This document shows positions 53,902-62,450 of a stretch of DNA of 64,000 bases, in pieces. The translations under genes and the position numbers were made by a program. The stretch covers positions 186,001 through 250,000 of the forward strand of contig CALVBS010000002.1 in NCBI GenBank assembly GCA_944325865.1. Reading direction: 5' to 3'. The notes beneath the pieces were generated by a model. It saw nothing but the letters and a program-made list of their open reading frames with translations, did not search any database and was not told the origin of the DNA. Position 1 is the stretch's first letter, and every line of letters starts with the position of its first letter. Source of the stretch: Candidatus Gastranaerophilales bacterium. Its GTDB lineage: Bacteria; Cyanobacteriota; Vampirovibrionia; Gastranaerophilales; Gastranaerophilaceae.

Positions 53902-55542
53902 TCAATTATACTGAAAACTTTCTGTAGAAACAAGAAGAACAGGCATCTGAAAACCTAATTTATTTTCGTTTGATAATTTACTTTCCGCAATAATATGTCC
54001 GTTATGGGCTTTTATAACCTGATTACAGTAATTCAACTTCATACAAAAACCTATCTTATTATAATTTGAAATCTGCCCCATATATTGATGCAGCATTGTA
54101 TTAAGCGTATCTTCGGGAATAAACGGACTCTGCGTTATTATTTCAAAAGTCAAATTGTTCCCGTCATTGTTAATACAAATCTCAATTTTGGAATCATGAT
54201 ATGCATATGAAATACTGTTTTCCAGCAGAAAAATAACAGCCGTTTTCAGATAACTTGAATCTGCAGTAATTAAATTATTATAACTGCATGGCTTAATAAT
54301 AAATTCTATATTTTTTTCATCCGCTGCATTTTGCATAATCTCGCAGCACTCCATAACAAGTCCGTTAAAATTAAGCCCTGCATAATTCAGCTTAATTTCG
54401 TTATTTTCAAGTTTATATGAAGATATAATTGTTGATACCATGTTATAAATATTATCGCAGGAATTTATAGTCAGCTCCAAAATTTCTCTTTGAGAAGAAT
54501 TAACCTCGCCGAAAGTTCCTTTTAAAATCATTTCAAGAGAACGAATTTGAGCAATAACCGGAGTTTTTAAATCATGGTTCAATGTTGCCATAAATCGTTT
54601 CTTCTGAATTTTTAATTCTTTTTCGGCAGAAATATTTTCCATAAATACTGCAATGGAGACCACAGAACCATCATTATCCATAATAGGAGTTTTATATACT
54701 CTGAACCACATTTCCGGATTATTAAATATTCTGTAAGAATGCTCATTAACTATTGTTCTTTTTTCAGTAATCACTCTGGCGTTTTCTTCTCTTAATTCAT
54801 CCGCGGCAATATTATTAAATATACATGTAATATCACTTCCCAGAAGTTCTACTGGATCTGTTCCAAGCAGTTTATTAAATTTCAGGTTTCCCTGAAGATA
54901 TTTTCCGTTGTTATCCATAAGATAAGCAGGCATAGGAACATTGTTTATAATAAAACTTAACCTTGCCTGCCGTTCGGCAGATTTTGATTTTAATATTTCC
55001 AACAGTGAAACATCACGGGAAATTGTAAGCAATCCGTAAATTTCTTCCTCTTTTTTCAGAGGAATAATCAATGATTCATAATATTTTTTCCCGAAAAATT
55101 CATTATCAACAGAAAAATTATATTCAACATTTTTTCCGGTTTCCAATGCTTGTTTCTCGTAATTCTTTATCTCAAGAAATTTCTCCCGGCTTAATGTTTT
55201 TTTTCTTACGTCTTCGGAAATATCTTCAACCCGTTTAACATCAAAAAATTTACATAACAAATCATTTCCGTCAATAATATTTAAATCAGTATCCTGAACG
55301 ATTATGATATTACGGCTGTATTTATTGAGGTTTTTTGTAAGCTCAAGGTAGAATTTTTTTTGAGATGTCAAAAAACGAGTTCTTCTGCAATATTTTATGT
55401 ACATATAAACACAGAAAAACGTAAGTAAAATTTCGACCAAATTGTCCGCATCCGGAGCCGTAATCATTTTAAGCATACTCCATACCCCAAATAAGGACAA
55501 AAATACCCATATTAAAATTTTAGAAACAAATTCATTTTTCAT
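53902..55542 (-). CDS. PAS-domain sensor histidine kinase
   Basis: 546 residues. One or two N-terminal membrane segments (8-27 and 36-50), two PAS domains (about 70-180 and 190-305), then HisKA with the phospho-acceptor in TLNHDLKTPVIAQ (His323) and a HATPase_c domain (from about 415, N-box LLENSISYAY). The ATP lid is less conserved than usual (QSPFIPEDTL, IGFCMKLNYC), so activity should be tested. The response regulator gene lies 21 nt upstream on the same strand and is the natural partner. Confidence 0.83.
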   Translation of the reverse strand: MKNEFVSKILIWVFLSLFGVWSMLKMITAPDADNLVEILLTFFCVYMYIKYCRRTRFLTSQKKFYLELTKNLNKYSRNIIIVQDTDLNIIDGNDLLCKFFDVKRVEDISEDVRKKTLSREKFLEIKNYEKQALETGKNVEYNFSVDNEFFGKKYYESLIIPLKKEEEIYGLLTISRDVSLLEILKSKSAERQARLSFIINNVPMPAYLMDNNGKYLQGNLKFNKLLGTDPVELLGSDITCIFNNIAADELREENARVITEKRTIVNEHSYRIFNNPEMWFRVYKTPIMDNDGSVVSIAVFMENISAEKELKIQKKRFMATLNHDLKTPVIAQIRSLEMILKGTFGEVNSSQREILELTINSCDNIYNMVSTIISSYKLENNEIKLNYAGLNFNGLVMECCEIMQNAADEKNIEFIIKPCSYNNLITADSSYLKTAVIFLLENSISYAYHDSKIEICINNDGNNLTFEIITQSPFIPEDTLNTMLHQYMGQISNYNKIGFCMKLNYCNQVIKAHNGHIIAESKLSNENKLGFQMPVLLVSTESFQYN

Positions 55543-55563
55543 AACAATATAAGACCGTTAAAA

Positions 55564-56229
55564 CTAGAATAAGTTATATTTAACAGCTTTGACGGCAGCT
55601 TGAACTCTGTCTGAAACAGCAAGTTTAGCCAAAATTCTGCAGACATGAGATTTTGCCGTATGCTGGCTTACATTGAGTTCTCTTGCAATTTCAACATTTG
55701 ATTTGCCCTCAACTATAAGTCTGAGTACCTCAAGTTCACGCTCTGTCAACTCGATATTCAGTGCAGACTCACCGTAAAGTTTGTCCATACTTTTCGTGGA
55801 CTGAGGTTTTGGAAATGCAGCTAAAGCCATTCCTGCGATTCTGGAATCAATCCAGACGGAACCTTTATGTACACTTCGAATAACATTAACCAGTTCATCA
55901 AGGTTAATATCTTTCAGGGTATATGCATTTGCTCCGGAAGCTAAGGATGCATAAATTTCTTCGTTTCTGTCATGTGAAGTTAAGACTATTACTTTAGTCT
56001 CCGGAAATTTTTTATGAATAATTTTTGTAGCTTCTATCCCGTTCATATACGGAAGTCCCAAATCCATTAAAACAATATCTGCCGTTTTTTCCTGCATAGC
56101 TTCAATACATTCTTCGGCAGTTTCAAAGGCTTTTAAAACGGTTATACCGCTGACTTCCGCCAAATAGTGCACATATGCGGTTCTTGTAAGTTTGTAATCT
56201 TCAACAATATATACGCTGATATCTTTCAT
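55564..56229 (-). CDS. NarL/FixJ-type response regulator
   Basis: 221 residues from the ATG at 56229 (GGAAGAG upstream). Receiver domain with VEDYK (9-13), phospho-acceptor Asp56 in VLMDLGLP, Thr/Lys switch residues VLTSHD and LKDIN; a LuxR-type HTH follows (LTERELEVLRLIVEGKSNVE; HTAKSHVCRIL). It would act as a DNA-binding regulator controlled by the adjacent kinase. The frame extends upstream to 56292 but without a ribosome binding site. Confidence 0.88.
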   Translation of the reverse strand: MKDISVYIVEDYKLTRTAYVHYLAEVSGITVLKAFETAEECIEAMQEKTADIVLMDLGLPYMNGIEATKIIHKKFPETKVIVLTSHDRNEEIYASLASGANAYTLKDINLDELVNVIRSVHKGSVWIDSRIAGMALAAFPKPQSTKSMDKLYGESALNIELTERELEVLRLIVEGKSNVEIARELNVSQHTAKSHVCRILAKLAVSDRVQAAVKAVKYNLF

Positions 56230-56313
56230 CTCTTCCTGACTCCATAAGCTACAAAATATATTATGATACGGATTTTTATAAATTACTATCACCCAAGTGG
56301 GTATATATTTAAA

Positions 56314-56991
56314 TTAATTTTGAGACAGGACAAGACGGTTTCTTCCGCCGTTTTTAGCGTTATACAAGGCTTTATCGGCATTATCAAGAAGTTCTCCGGC
56401 AGAATTTATTTTTTCATTAACAGATGCAGCTCCGATACTTACTGTAACTTTTATATTATTATCTTTAAACTGAAAAGCATAATTTTCCACACGGGTACGT
56501 AATCTTTCAAGAGGAATTTCAGATTTTTCAATCGAAGTTTCCGTAAGAAGGGCAACAAATTCCTCTCCGCCATAACGAAATACTATATCAGTCTTTCTGA
56601 AAGTATCATAAATAATGTATGCAACCTCTTTTAAAATATAATCACCGCAAAGATGACCATAAGTATCATTAATTCTTTTAAAAAAATCTATATCAATAAT
56701 CGCCAGACTCAATTCATTGTGGTATCTTTTTGCTCTCAAAAATTCACATTCAAGAGTTGAATCCAAATGCCGGCGGTTATAAAGACCTGTAAGGGCATCA
56801 GTAAGTGACAGGTATCTCGTATGAGAATACATAAAATTAATTTTCTTTATAACATCAAGTTTGTTATCCTCGGGTACAGGAAAATTAGCAATAATTTCTT
56901 CTATATTCTTCTGAATTTCATCAAGAACTTCCGGCGGAAGATCAAAACGGTTATCGCCGGCATTGCCGATTCCATCATTAATATCTGCCAT
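56314..56991 (-). CDS. GGDEF diguanylate cyclase
   Basis: 225 residues from the ATG at 56991 (GGGAGAG upstream). A helical N-terminal region (1-58) is followed by the GGDEF domain with LTDALTGLYNRRHL (63-76), active site GGEEF (141-145) and an inhibitory site RKTD (132-135). It is soluble, with no sensor domain. It probably makes cyclic-di-GMP under product inhibition. Divergent from the HD gene and upstream of the two-component pair. Confidence 0.88.
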   Translation of the reverse strand: MADINDGIGNAGDNRFDLPPEVLDEIQKNIEEIIANFPVPEDNKLDVIKKINFMYSHTRYLSLTDALTGLYNRRHLDSTLECEFLRAKRYHNELSLAIIDIDFFKRINDTYGHLCGDYILKEVAYIIYDTFRKTDIVFRYGGEEFVALLTETSIEKSEIPLERLRTRVENYAFQFKDNNIKVTVSIGAASVNEKINSAGELLDNADKALYNAKNGGRNRLVLSQN

Positions 56992-57067
56992 ATCTCTCCC
57001 TTTACACATTTTTAATTATACCAAAAAAATTGCCGCAACTCTATTTTTTTGATAAAGTTTACATAGT

Positions 57068-57655
57068 ATGAAATTAAGTACTGAAGAATTACTGGAAAAA
57101 TTTTCAAGCAAAGCTTCTCATCCGTGGAATGTACAAAAATTATCGCTGATGTTGTTTGATGAATTGAACAAAAAAGTTTTGGAAATGGATATCCGACAGC
57201 GTAAACTATTGGAATCTGCTGCACTTTTACACGATATCGGATATTTTATCGAAGCAAAATCACATAATAAACATTCACAAACTTTAATTATGGAAAATGG
57301 TCTTGCAGAATTTAATGAACATGATAAAGCAATAATAGCCTGTATATGCAGATATCATAGAGGAAGTCTTCCCGATAAAAACAAACATGATTTCTACGGA
57401 AGTTTTGAAAAGAAAGACCGAAAAATAATAAAACGTCTTGCAGGAATTCTACGCCTTGCCGACGGACTGGACAAAGCTCCGCATTCTTTAATTAAAGAAA
57501 TTGCTATCTCAAATGATAAAGAGAATAATATTATAGATATAATAATTACCCCGAGAACTTATGAAACATGTCTTGAAATTACTCCCGCAATAAGAAAACG
57601 TGACCTCCTTGAAATAGGTTTTAAAGTTCAAAGTGTTATAAAAATTGCAAGATAA
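57068..57655 (+). CDS. HD-domain phosphohydrolase resembling the C-terminus of Ppx/GppA
   Basis: 195 residues, HD domain only. SHPWNVQKLSLMLF, LLESAALLHDIGYFI with the HD dyad (around 55-56), NKHSQTLI, and ICRYHRGSLPDK are typical of the C-terminal domain of exopolyphosphatase/guanosine pentaphosphatase, here without the N-terminal actin-like half. A stand-alone form could hydrolyse nucleotides or polyphosphate; the substrate is not known. Promoter TTGCCG - 17 nt - TAAAGT ends 9 nt before the ATG. Confidence 0.78.
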   Translation: MKLSTEELLEKFSSKASHPWNVQKLSLMLFDELNKKVLEMDIRQRKLLESAALLHDIGYFIEAKSHNKHSQTLIMENGLAEFNEHDKAIIACICRYHRGSLPDKNKHDFYGSFEKKDRKIIKRLAGILRLADGLDKAPHSLIKEIAISNDKENNIIDIIITPRTYETCLEITPAIRKRDLLEIGFKVQSVIKIAR

Positions 57656-57753
57656 TTATATTAAGTTTTGTAAAAATTTTACTCAAATTGTAACATTTCT
57701 TCATGAAAAAATACTTTATATATATAGTGGGGTAAAAATAAAGGATTCAAAAA

Positions 57754-58041
57754 ATGAGTGGTTTCGATGTAAATGTTTTGAGTACAAAACCGGTAATCAG
57801 AGAAGCTGCCAGCATGAACAACGACGGCGGAGCAGGTAACCTCGGTTATATGGCACGCGGCGACAGTGAAGATGAAAAAAAACGCCGTCAGGACGAAAGT
57901 ATTTTTTCCAAAAAAGAAGAAGGTGATATTTTCACCTATCAAAAAGATATTAAAATACCTGATGAAAATGAAGATTTTTCCCTCTTAAAATTTTTAACTG
58001 AAGTTATTTATTCTATAAAACATCTGTTTATAAAAAAATAA
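57754..58041 (+). CDS. Small hypothetical protein
   Basis: 95 residues with a polar, Gly/Asn-rich N-terminus, a Lys/Arg/Glu-rich middle and a hydrophobic C-terminal helix (FSLLKFLTEVIYSIKHLF). AAAGGA lies about 10 nt before the ATG. No known family; the C-terminal helix may attach to a membrane. Confidence 0.55.
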   Translation: MSGFDVNVLSTKPVIREAASMNNDGGAGNLGYMARGDSEDEKKRRQDESIFSKKEEGDIFTYQKDIKIPDENEDFSLLKFLTEVIYSIKHLFIKK

Positions 58042-58110
58042 CTTTACAAACCAGTGTCTTCATAATATAGTATGAAGTGTAAAAATTACACTAAATTAGA
58101 GGAAATTATT

Positions 58111-58467
58111 ATGAAGATTAATTTTAAACCCCAAAGATTAATTTCTTCCATGGTTATGGAAGAAAAAATTCCGAATGGAATAAGAAGATTGATACAAACA
58201 GACGGGAAACACCCGAAAACCATTGATATGGAATTAAGCAGATTGGATTCAGCAGGTGAAAGTTACCCAAAAGAATATTATGTATCGTCATATAGAGTAT
58301 TTGATACAAAAAACAGCAAAATGCTTAAATCGCTTGAACGGAATGTAACAGGCACAACTAATTCAGAGAGCCTTGTAACCAATTTAAATAGAAATTCAGG
58401 GAAATATGACAGGTCACTCATTGTAAGAAATAATACAACCGTAACGAAAACAGATTTGACAAAATAA
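58111..58467 (+). CDS. Small hypothetical protein
   Basis: 118 residues from the ATG at 58111 (GAGGAA upstream). Basic and polar, beginning MKINFKPQRLISSM, which again has the short F-x-x tag-like start. No motif recognised, no membrane segment. Followed by a 26-bp palindrome. Confidence 0.55.
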   Translation: MKINFKPQRLISSMVMEEKIPNGIRRLIQTDGKHPKTIDMELSRLDSAGESYPKEYYVSSYRVFDTKNSKMLKSLERNVTGTTNSESLVTNLNRNSGKYDRSLIVRNNTTVTKTDLTK

Positions 58468-58497
58468 ATAAATAACCCGACAATATTGTCGGGTTAT
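58456..58497 (+). promoter_or_regulatory. Perfect 26-bp palindrome overlapping a promoter
   Basis: ATAACCCGACAAT and ATTGTCGGGTTAT at 58472-58497 are exact reverse complements with no gap, and the T-rich AATTTT follows. TTGACA (58456-58461), 17 nt, GACAAT (58479-58484) forms a promoter whose -10 lies inside it. It can act as terminator of the small gene before it, as an operator for the hydrolase gene behind it, or both. Confidence 0.6.
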
Positions 58498-58503
58498 AAT
58501 TTT

Positions 58504-59247
58504 ATGAAAGAGATATTTTTTAAGACAAAAGATGACGTAACAATAGCCGCAAATCATTTTGACAACGGATTTGAAGAGGTTGTACTGATTATTCCCGGCT
58601 GGTTTATGACAAAAGACAGTAAAGCATTCTTAGAACTGTCAAAAGAACTTACCCAAAATTATGATGTTATAACAATGGATTGCCGCGGACATGGGAAAAG
58701 CAGAGGATTTTATACATTCACGGCAAAAGAACTAAATGATCTGGAACCTGTTATTACTTTTGCAAAAAAGAGATATAAAAAAGTTTATCTGATGGGATTT
58801 TCTCTCGGAGGAGCACTTGCCATACTGGAGGGAGCATTAAAAAATGATGTTGACCGGATTATTGCAGTATCTGCTCCGTGCGACTTTAATAAAATTGAGA
58901 ATCAAATGTGGCACCCGAATGCCTGGATTCCTACATTTAAAAAATGTGAGCTGAAACGCTGGTTTTCAGTAAGACCTTCTTTAATTGTGCATAAAAAAGT
59001 CAAACCTGTCGATGTTATAGAGAATTTAAGAACACCTGTATTGTTTATGGCCGGTGGCAGAGACGTTACCGTAAAACCCTGGCACACAAAACTTCTATAT
59101 GAAAAAGCTGTCTGTGAAAAGGAATTTAGACTGTTTAAAAATTCAATTCATGCAGAAGACATTTTTCTCGCGGATAAACAAAAATTTATTGAAACATGTA
59201 AAAGCTGGCTTAATAGCGAAACAACTCCGTTAACACCAAATATATAA
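58504..59247 (+). CDS. Alpha/beta hydrolase
   Basis: 247 residues from the ATG at 58504; a TTG 18 nt earlier lies in the palindrome. The nucleophile elbow is GFSLGG (around 102-107), the oxyanion region IIPGWFMTKDS, the acid Asp in GGRDVTVKP and the His in NSIHAEDIF. DCRGHGKSRG is typical of esterase/lipase or monoacylglycerol lipase-like members. Substrate unknown. Cytoplasmic. Confidence 0.85.
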   Translation: MKEIFFKTKDDVTIAANHFDNGFEEVVLIIPGWFMTKDSKAFLELSKELTQNYDVITMDCRGHGKSRGFYTFTAKELNDLEPVITFAKKRYKKVYLMGFSLGGALAILEGALKNDVDRIIAVSAPCDFNKIENQMWHPNAWIPTFKKCELKRWFSVRPSLIVHKKVKPVDVIENLRTPVLFMAGGRDVTVKPWHTKLLYEKAVCEKEFRLFKNSIHAEDIFLADKQKFIETCKSWLNSETTPLTPNI

Positions 59248-59288
59248 AACTTTTCTTCTTTATAAATTTTTTATGATAATATTATTTT

Positions 59289-60605
59289 ATGGAGAAAAAT
59301 ATTAATGAAATTCTGAAACCGATTCAGAATGAGGGTAAAAAAGTTAAAATCGGTTTAATCGGTCTTGGAACCGTGGGCTCGGGAGTTTTTAAAACACTAC
59401 GGGCATTTGATAATGTAGAAATTACAAAAATTGCTGTCAAAAATTTAAATAAACCGCGAAACATTGAAGGTTTAGACAATTCTATAATAACGGACAATCC
59501 TTATGATGTTGTAAACGATTCAGAAATAGATATTGTTGCAGAATTAATAGGCGGCCTGGAACCTGCTTATGATTTAATAAAGACAGCAATTAAAAACGGG
59601 AAACACATAGTTACCGCAAACAAAGAACTTCTCGCTAAAAGAGGGGAAGAACTTTTCAAATTCGCCGAAGAAAACAATAAAGTTATTCTTTATGAAGCTG
59701 CAATCGCAGGCGGAATTCCTATTATAATGCCGATAAAAACAATTCTTGCAGGCAACCGGATTACCCGAATTGAAGCAATCCTCAATGGCACGACAAACTA
59801 TATTTTAACCAAAATGGATGTTCAGGGAGCCTCCTACGAAGATGTACTGAAAGAAGCTCAAGAGCTGGGTTACGCTGAAGCTGATCCGACGGGTGATGTC
59901 GAAGGATTTGATGCTGCATATAAAATAACAACCCTTGCAACTCTTGCCTTCAGAAAAAGAATTAAAATAGAAAATGTTTACCGTGAAGGTATAACAAAAA
60001 TTAGGGCTCAGGATATGCATGCAGCAAACGATTTGGGTTACAAGATTAAACTTATTGCCTCGGCATATCTGACTGAAGACGGAAAAGCCGATGTACGGGT
60101 TCATCCGATGCTTGTGTCACAAAAATCCACACTTGCACATATTAATTATGTAACAAATGCCGTCAGTATTGAAGGTAACCCTGTTGGGGCAATTACGCTT
60201 TCAGGTCCTGGGGCCGGTGAATTTCCAACCGCAAGTTCCGTTGTCGGAGATATTCTTGCTATAGTATCAGAACTCGGCACAACAGATTATCCGCTGCCAA
60301 TGATGCGTTGCAACCACAGCAGTGATGCAGACATTATAAACATTGCGGATACTGTAAATAAATATTATCTTTCAATAAATGCCAAAAATAACAAAGGTGT
60401 TATCGGAAAAATCGGAACAATCTGTGCAGAAAATAATATAAGTCTTGCAAGCATTGTACAACGATGCGTTTCAGATGATAATACCGCAGATATTACGGTT
60501 ATTACCGAACTTGTGAAAGAAAAAGACATGCAAAATGCTGTCAAAGCATTTGAAGACGATGAATTTATCAACAAAGTTAACAGCATGATAAGAGTGCAAG
60601 TATAA
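59289..60605 (+). CDS. hom: Homoserine dehydrogenase with ACT domain
   Basis: 438 residues. Rossmann motif IGLIGLGTVGSGVF (22-35), VTANKELLAKRG with the conserved Lys, GGIPIIMPIK, GTTNYILTKMD and the C-terminal ACT domain (about 350-430, GVIGKIGTICAENNIS). It reduces aspartate semialdehyde to homoserine in threonine and methionine synthesis and is usually inhibited by threonine through the ACT domain. No Shine-Dalgarno; a TAATAT box ends 6 nt before the ATG. A small membrane protein gene lies between it and thrC. Confidence 0.94.
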   Translation: MEKNINEILKPIQNEGKKVKIGLIGLGTVGSGVFKTLRAFDNVEITKIAVKNLNKPRNIEGLDNSIITDNPYDVVNDSEIDIVAELIGGLEPAYDLIKTAIKNGKHIVTANKELLAKRGEELFKFAEENNKVILYEAAIAGGIPIIMPIKTILAGNRITRIEAILNGTTNYILTKMDVQGASYEDVLKEAQELGYAEADPTGDVEGFDAAYKITTLATLAFRKRIKIENVYREGITKIRAQDMHAANDLGYKIKLIASAYLTEDGKADVRVHPMLVSQKSTLAHINYVTNAVSIEGNPVGAITLSGPGAGEFPTASSVVGDILAIVSELGTTDYPLPMMRCNHSSDADIINIADTVNKYYLSINAKNNKGVIGKIGTICAENNISLASIVQRCVSDDNTADITVITELVKEKDMQNAVKAFEDDEFINKVNSMIRVQV

Positions 60606-60618
60606 GGAAGACTTTCGG

Positions 60619-60993
60619 ATGAATGAACAAGAAATCGCTTTGGCAAAATCAAAAAGGAAAAAATTAATCGTCATTATTGCAGGGGTTGTGCTTTTTACAA
60701 GTTTTACTCACAAAACACATTTCACCTGTGACTTGACAGATTGCAGCATTGAAAAAACTATCTTTGGCGGAATTACCATATCAAAACAGCCAATCGGTAG
60801 AAATCAGATAGTTAATTTTACAACTTACGGATATCGTACCGGCAAAAGCGGAAGAATGTACAATGTATATTTAAATACACGTACGGGAGAACGCTACAGA
60901 ATGTTTACAGGCAGCAAAAATCAGGCCCGGATGATAGAAGATAAATTGAGTAAAGCATTGTATAACGAAAAAAATATTAATATTACTTACTAA
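60619..60993 (+). CDS. Small membrane protein between hom and thrC
   Basis: 124 residues. Charged N-terminus, one membrane segment (about 12-30, KKLIVIIAGVVLFTSF), then an extracytoplasmic region with two cysteines in FTCDLTDCSIEKTIFGG and a basic, Tyr-rich beta-like domain (YRTGKSGRMYNVYLNTRTGE). I do not know the family. The sequence before the ATG reads GGAAGACTTTCGG, a weak ribosome binding site. Its place inside a threonine operon, 13 nt after hom and 18 nt before thrC, is odd. Confidence 0.65.
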   Translation: MNEQEIALAKSKRKKLIVIIAGVVLFTSFTHKTHFTCDLTDCSIEKTIFGGITISKQPIGRNQIVNFTTYGYRTGKSGRMYNVYLNTRTGERYRMFTGSKNQARMIEDKLSKALYNEKNINITY

Positions 60994-61011
60994 AAAATAA
61001 AGGACAAAATT

Positions 61012-62064
61012 ATGTACTATCAAGGATTAATCAATACGTTCAGAGAATACCTTCCCGTATCGGACAAAACACCGGTAATAACGCTTAATGAAGGAAATAC
61101 TCCTCTAATTAAAGCCGACAATCTTGCTAAAAAAATAGGTTTGGAAGCAGAGATTTATTTAAAATTTGAAGGCTGCAATCCGACCGGAAGTTTTAAAGAC
61201 CGCGGTATGACAATGGCAGTTTCCAAAGCAAAAGAAGCCGGTTCAGGAGCAATTATCTGTGCCTCAACCGGAAACACATCAGCCTCTGCCGCCGCATATG
61301 GTGCTAAAGCCGGAATGCGAACGTTTGTATTAATCCCTGACGGATACATTGCACTTGGAAAACTCTCGCAGGCAATGATGTATGGTGCTGAAATTATAGC
61401 AATTAACGGCAACTTCGATCAGGCACTGGAAGCTGTTCGTGCAATCGCCGAAAAATACCCGATTACACTTGTCAATTCCGTAAACCCTTACAGAATAGAA
61501 GGGCAAAAAACAGGTGCATTTGAAATCTGTAATGCTTTAGGTCAGGCTCCTGATTACCATTTTATCCCTGTTGGCAATGCTGGTAACATAACAGCTTACT
61601 GGAAAGGTTACAAAGAATGGCACACTGCAGGAAAAATTCCATCACTTCCAAAAATGATGGGGTTCGAAGCCGAAGGGTCGGCTGCAATCGTAAGAGGTGA
61701 ACGAATTCTTAAACCTGAAACCCTTGCAACCGCAATCCGTATCGGCAACCCTGCGAGCTGGAAACAGGCCGAAGCTGCAAGAGACGAAAGCAATGGTATG
61801 ATTAACTGCGTAACTGATGATGAAATAGTAAAAGCTTACAAACTTATTGCATCAACAGAAGGTGTTCTTGCTGAACCTGCAAGTGCAGCGTCAGTCGCAG
61901 GCTTGATTAAGTTTAAAGACAAAGTTAAAGCCGGCTCGAAAGTTGTTTGTATTTTAACAGGCAACGGGCTGAAAGATCCGGACAATGCAATTAAATATTC
62001 AAATGCAGATGTTAAAAAGACCTCGTCCGACCTGACTGATATCTTAAAAGCAATGAATGTATAA
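61012..62064 (+). CDS. thrC: Threonine synthase
   Basis: 350 residues, the short class of threonine synthase. PLP lysine in [13 protein letters not shown] (Lys62), [20 protein letters not shown], and [13 protein letters not shown] for phosphate binding. It converts O-phosphohomoserine to threonine. AAAGGAC precedes the ATG. Homoserine kinase (thrB) is not in this operon. Confidence 0.94.
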   Translation: MYYQGLINTFREYLPVSDKTPVITLNEGNTPLIKADNLAKKIGLEAEIYLKFEGCNPTGSFKDRGMTMAVSKAKEAGSGAIICASTGNTSASAAAYGAKAGMRTFVLIPDGYIALGKLSQAMMYGAEIIAINGNFDQALEAVRAIAEKYPITLVNSVNPYRIEGQKTGAFEICNALGQAPDYHFIPVGNAGNITAYWKGYKEWHTAGKIPSLPKMMGFEAEGSAAIVRGERILKPETLATAIRIGNPASWKQAEAARDESNGMINCVTDDEIVKAYKLIASTEGVLAEPASAASVAGLIKFKDKVKAGSKVVCILTGNGLKDPDNAIKYSNADVKKTSSDLTDILKAMNV

Positions 62065-62098
62065 TTTAAGTATAATTTAAAAATATAAAGTTTAAGAT

Positions 62099-62135
62099 AA
62101 AAGGTTAACTTTTTGCAAGTTAACCTTTTATTTTT
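62099..62135 (+). terminator. Intrinsic terminator after thrC
   Basis: AAAAGGTTAACT and AGTTAACCTTTT pair around TTTTGCA, followed by ATTTTT. Also A-rich on the other side, so it may serve the converging XRE gene. Confidence 0.85.
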
Positions 62136-62164
62136 CAATATAAATAAACAATTCCAAGCTTGTT

Positions 62165-62383
62165 CTAATCCTTAAAATCTAACAAATCCTTCGGTTCAAC
62201 ATTCAAGACATCTGCTATAATTTTCAACTTTGATAAAGTAATATCTGTTTTTGCAGTTTCCACCATTGCAATAGTTGAGCGGGAAATTCCGTTTACATCT
62301 AAAAAATCATCCTGCTTTATATGTTTTTCTTTTCTTAAACGCTTAAGATTCTTTGCAAATTTTTGTAAAAAGCCCTTGTCCAT
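62165..62383 (-). CDS. Small XRE-family transcription regulator
   Basis: 72 residues from the ATG at 62383. HTH typical of XRE (LKRLRKEKHIKQDDFLDVNG; RSTIAMVETAKTD), then LSKLKIIADVLNVEPKDLLD. Starts further upstream have no ribosome binding site and would cross the divergent regulatory region. Two copies of ACTGACATT (62402-62410 and 62427-62435) lie between it and the prepilin gene and may be its operators. Confidence 0.82.
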   Translation of the reverse strand: MDKGFLQKFAKNLKRLRKEKHIKQDDFLDVNGISRSTIAMVETAKTDITLSKLKIIADVLNVEPKDLLDFKD

Positions 62384-62401
62384 TTTTTGATTATCAGCTA
62401 T

Positions 62402-62435
62402 ACTGACATTAATTAAAATCAATGACACTGACATT
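62402..62435. promoter_or_regulatory. Direct repeat ACTGACATT between the XRE and prepilin genes
   Basis: The word ACTGACATT occurs twice, 25 bp apart, in the 67-bp divergent gap. It is a possible binding site for the XRE regulator. Promoter boxes here are not clear enough to assign. Confidence 0.4.
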
Positions 62436-62450
62436 TTAGAAAGGAATTTT

